Positions 7,626 through 9,248 of a DNA stretch of 9,248 bases are shown here, in pieces. Each line of letters starts with the position of its first letter. Position 1 is the first letter of the stretch. Origin of the DNA: Rickettsiales bacterium (GTDB taxonomy: Bacteria > Pseudomonadota > Alphaproteobacteria > Rickettsiales > JALZUV01); the NCBI GenBank assembly GCA_023301245.1, contig JALZUV010000047.1:1-9248 (forward strand), read 5' to 3'. The position numbers and the translations under genes were made by a program. The notes under the pieces are model-generated. The model did not search any database. It was given only the letters and a program-made list of their open reading frames with translations, and was not told the DNA's origin.

Positions 7626-7962
7626 ATGAAAAATATCATAACAGGAGGTCGAGATTATATTTTCACAGATGAGGATAGAGAATTTTTTAGAAAACATCAA
7701 ATAATCTATTTCTGAGGTTGTTTGTTACGGTGCTCCAGGTGCCGATAATGAAGGTAAGGTTTGGGCTGAGCAAAACAACATAGCCATAAAACTATTCCTA
7801 GCAGACTGGAAAAAATATGGCCGAGGAGCAGGTCCTAAACGAAATAAAGTGATGGCTGAATACGCCGGTTGTCTGGTTCTTTTTACAGAAGGTCGTGGTA
7901 GCTCTTCCATGTTTAAAGAGGCTCAAAGTAAAAACCTCAAAATCCACGATTTGAGAAAATAA
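7626..7962 (+). pseudogene. SLOG/DUF2493 (YspA-like) nucleotide-binding protein, frameshifted
   Basis: SLOG-superfamily proteins are Rossmann-like and bind or process nucleotide-derived ligands; DUF2493 members occur in phages and accessory regions. An ATG at 7626 starts MKNIITGGRDYIFTDEDREF, with the family's opening beta strand and GGRDY motif. That frame ends in TGA at 7713-7715. From about 7705 the +1 frame carries SISEVVCYGAPGADNEGKVW (the GxxGAD signature), then LADWKKYGRGAGPKRNKVM and LFTEGRGSSSMFKEA, the second glycine-rich loop, to TAA 7960-7962. Between DREFF and ISEVV the spacing is about 10-15 residues shorter than I expect, so a small deletion accompanies the frameshift. The N- and C-terminal halves are otherwise well preserved. 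No good Shine-Dalgarno precedes the ATG. Confidence 0.78.
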
Positions 7963-8001
7963 AGGGACTACTAGATTCTTCTTTGTAACTGAACAGGGTA
8001 A

Positions 8002-8211
8002 ATGATCATGCCTGAGCAAAAGAATTACACCCGTGCTCTGGTCACCAGTGCCACCGCACTCACTTCGGAAGCAGTGAAGTATGCCAAAGAGAATAGCATT
8101 CAGTGTTTCACTGACAATGACGCGGTCGATTGGATTTTTGACTCCTTTGGCCAGCTTCAAATGAAACCCCAACAGGTATTGGGTATGACTTTACCTCCTA
8201 GGGTGATTTAG
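8002..8211 (+). CDS. Short ORF resembling the C-terminus of an Mrr-like restriction endonuclease
   Basis: This 69-codon frame runs from an ATG at 8002 (second ATG at 8008) preceded by AGGG five bases upstream. The segment TRALVTSATALTSEAVKYAK followed by ENSIQCFTDNDAVDWIF resembles the last strand-helix-strand of Mrr/DUF2034-type endonucleases. There a similar VTSA-x-x-T-x-EA-x-x-YA-x-x-x-x-I block comes after the catalytic QxK motif. A QK is present at residues 6-7, but the upstream catalytic Asp/Glu portion is missing and the preceding bases hold stops in this frame. It is best read as a 3' fragment of a larger nuclease gene that may or may not still be translated. It lies 39 bp after the SLOG remnant on the same strand. 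The family assignment is tentative. Confidence 0.4.
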   Translation: MIMPEQKNYTRALVTSATALTSEAVKYAKENSIQCFTDNDAVDWIFDSFGQLQMKPQQVLGMTLPPRVI

Positions 8212-8466
8212 CAAGATATGACAAATCTCTAATTCACGGTGATGAATCCTGCCAAAAAATAGAAATCGCGCATCAAGATTGAAAATCAAGGACCTAGCGA
8301 CGGGTAGCTCTCAGAGATACCGCCACCTGCACGTAGATTCTTAGATTAGTTTTTAAAATATCCGTTACTAACAATGTGACGGATATTCCATTTCTCCTAC
8401 ATTTTAACATGCTCAAGCCATATGATTTACCACGTGATACGGCTTTTAAAATACTGCTACCCAAGG
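8212..8466. other. Non-coding gap between convergent remnants
   Basis: These 255 bases lie between the plus-strand nuclease-like fragment and the minus-strand lipoprotein region. Only short frames with no recognisable product occur. The one clear structure is the hairpin at 8357-8387. Confidence 0.5.
8357..8387 (-). terminator. 12-bp hairpin in convergent gap, possible terminator
   Basis: AATATCCGTTAC (8357-8368) pairs with GTGACGGATATT (8376-8387) around a 7-base loop, giving twelve pairs with one G-T wobble. It sits between convergent genes, where a terminator is expected. On the minus strand the 3' arm runs into TTAAAAAC, a weak T tract; on the plus strand no T run follows. It could terminate the minus-strand lipoprotein region, act in both directions inefficiently, or be an unrelated structured element. 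Confidence 0.4.
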
Positions 8467-8676
8467 CTATTCAGGCAACTGGTTGTGTATCGCTTTTCTT
8501 TCAGCCTTAAGCTTTTCTTGGCTCAATTCAAATTTCTCATCTAACTGCGTTCGAAATTCGCCTAAAGAAGTTTTCTTTTCCTGAGATATTATATTTAAAT
8601 CAGCATGATACTTTTTATACAAAGGCCTAAGTTCGTCCTTAAGACTTGAATAATGAGGATTATTGAGTATATGGTT
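8467..8676 (-). pseudogene. In-frame 69-codon continuation of the lipoprotein gene after a double stop
   Basis: Directly after the tandem stops at 8677-8682, the same frame stays open for 69 codons to a TAG at 8467. It encodes a highly charged helical segment (SSLKDELRPLYKKYHADL, FELSQEKLKAERKAIHNQL) of the same style as the lipoprotein's own coiled coil. It has no ATG of its own. It therefore looks like the severed C-terminal part of a longer lipoprotein of about 184 residues rather than a separate gene. The open frame and shared composition are seen; the common origin is inferred. Confidence 0.5.
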
Positions 8677-8679
8677 TTA

Positions 8680-9021
8680 CTAAGCTTGTTTCAAAGATGG
8701 CCTCTCCTTTAGTGTTTTCGCTAACAATTCTTTGCGAGCTTGAGCGTCGGCAACTTTATACTTCACAGTCAGCTCATCAGACTTAACCTTATATAGATCT
8801 TCTAGCTCTAGTTTTTTCTTTTTTAAAAGCTTATGCCTTTCTCCGTCATTCTCTAGACGCTTGATCCTGATATCATTGTCTAATTGATCTATACGAGATA
8901 ATAGACTTTCAGTGCTTTCTCCTGATATTTCAGCTTTGCTTTCTGCTACCTTGTTGGCTTTCTCTCCACAACTTGATAATAGAGCAATTAGAGCCACTCC
9001 ATATATATATAATTTTATCAT
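8680..9021 (-). CDS. Small coiled-coil lipoprotein, probably truncated
   Basis: This 113-residue protein has a short signal peptide (MIKLYIYGVALIALLSS) ending in a lipobox LSSC with Cys18, so it should be lipidated and anchored in the membrane facing the periplasm. The mature part is rich in Lys, Glu, Asp and Leu with helical heptad-like spacing (LLSRIDQLDNDIRIKRLEN, LLKKKKLELEDLYKV). It probably forms a long amphipathic helix or coiled coil. I recognise no family. A GAGG sits about 14 bases before the ATG at 9021. The gene lies 61 bp downstream of the recombinase on the same strand and could be co-transcribed with it. It ends in TAG followed directly by TAA, yet the frame reopens beyond, suggesting loss of the original C-terminus. 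Confidence 0.65.
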   Translation of the reverse strand: MIKLYIYGVALIALLSSCGEKANKVAESKAEISGESTESLLSRIDQLDNDIRIKRLENDGERHKLLKKKKLELEDLYKVKSDELTVKYKVADAQARKELLAKTLKERPSLKQA

Positions 9022-9082
9022 CTGATTATTTTACACCTCACATTCATTATATCTATCATCATCAATCTACAATCTGAATATT

Positions 9083-9248
9083 TTAAATACTAGGCAATGC
9101 ATCAGACGCTCTCTGTGAAGCCTCTTTCCCCAACTTAATGTAGAGACGATGAACATCTTCAGAGTCGTGTCCTACCCATTGCTGGACTGTAGCTTGCGGT
9201 ATTCCTGCTTCATGAAGCAGGGTAATCGCTGTGACCCTGAGATTGTGG
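9083..9248 (-). CDS. Tyrosine recombinase/integrase, C-terminal end (partial)
   Basis: This is the last 54 codons of a site-specific tyrosine recombinase; the gene begins beyond the right edge. The catalytic-domain residues visible are HNLR (box II His and Arg), the WVGHDS motif supplying the conserved His, and the nucleophilic Tyr in HRLYIKLG (codon at 9140-9142). The tail ends SDALPSI with TAA at 9083-9085. The spacing between HxxR, GH and Tyr is normal, so this end looks intact. The box I Arg lies outside the window. The enzyme cuts and rejoins DNA at attachment sites; here it suggests that this segment belongs to, or flanks, an integrated mobile element. It resembles chromosomal and island integrases I recall from Verrucomicrobiota. 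Confidence 0.85.
   Translation of the reverse strand, partial: HNLRVTAITLLHEAGIPQATVQQWVGHDSEDVHRLYIKLGKEASQRASDALPSI

Noticed and set aside
7798..8172. Minus-strand frame of 124 codons
   Set aside because: It overlaps the well-supported SLOG remnant and the nuclease-like ORF on the other strand, and its translation is Cys/Phe/His-rich with no motif.
8..9021. Reassigned stop codons (TGA or TAG read as amino acids)
   Set aside because: TAA, TAG and TGA all serve as natural gene ends here (ietA ends in TAA, the DUF6988-like gene in TAG), both TAG and TGA appear as interruptions, and frameshifts and a deletion accompany them. Decay explains the pattern better.
1..9248. CRISPR arrays, tRNA, rRNA, intact insertion sequences
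   Set aside because: I saw no regularly spaced repeats, no cloverleaf with a conserved T-loop, no rRNA-like segments, and no transposase or IS end pairs.

Overview
The window looks like a decaying accessory island on the chromosome or a plasmid of a Gram-negative bacterium. It is AT-rich outside one less AT-rich two-gene block. It holds a lipobox-type lipoprotein and the end of a tyrosine recombinase. The styles of the recombinase tail, the Y-family polymerase remnant and the small hypothetical proteins remind me of Verrucomicrobiota. That placement is an impression from recall and carries low confidence.

Layout, left to right. (1) 8-478, minus: a GNAT acetyltransferase pseudogene broken by a nonsense codon and frameshifts. 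(2) 479-616: the divergent intergenic region, with a perfect 9-bp inverted repeat just upstream of the next operon. (3) 617-4093, plus: an AAA+ ATPase gene followed after 2 nt by a subtilisin-like serine protease gene. This is the IetA/IetS arrangement, known both as a plasmid stability/incompatibility toxin-antitoxin pair and as an antiviral defence system. The protease catalytic triad is visible, but its frame is broken near 2045-2085. (4) 4083-5080, minus: an unrecognised small ORF, then the remnant of a Y-family DNA polymerase with a central deletion and two in-frame stops. (5) 5215-6598: a three-helix membrane protein (minus) and a DUF6988-like protein (plus), divergently transcribed from a 91-bp gap. 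(6) 6795-7460, plus: a PPP-family metallophosphatase whose conserved C-terminal tail is cut off by a TGA where tryptophan is expected. (7) 7626-8211, plus: a frameshifted SLOG/DUF2493 gene and a short ORF resembling the C-terminus of an Mrr-like endonuclease. (8) 8467-9021, minus: a lipoprotein followed in frame by a tandem double stop and 69 more open codons. (9) 9083-9248, minus: the C-terminus of a tyrosine recombinase that runs off the right edge.

How the parts fit. The recombinase and the mixture of defence-type (IetAS, Mrr-like), nucleotide-sensing (SLOG) and stress-type (Y-family polymerase, GNAT) genes in both orientations suggest a mobile defence/accessory island. At least five genes carry disabling lesions and a sixth (the phosphatase) is shortened. 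The AAA+ gene, the membrane protein, the DUF6988-like gene and probably the shortened phosphatase are the only complete-looking frames. Some lesions sit in or beside homopolymers and could be sequence errors, but the nonsense codons and the polymerase deletion cannot be explained that way. I found no wholly new system. The most interesting points are the broken ietS beside an intact ietA, the inverted repeat in front of ietA combined with a helix-turn-helix in IetA, and the tandem-stop lipoprotein.
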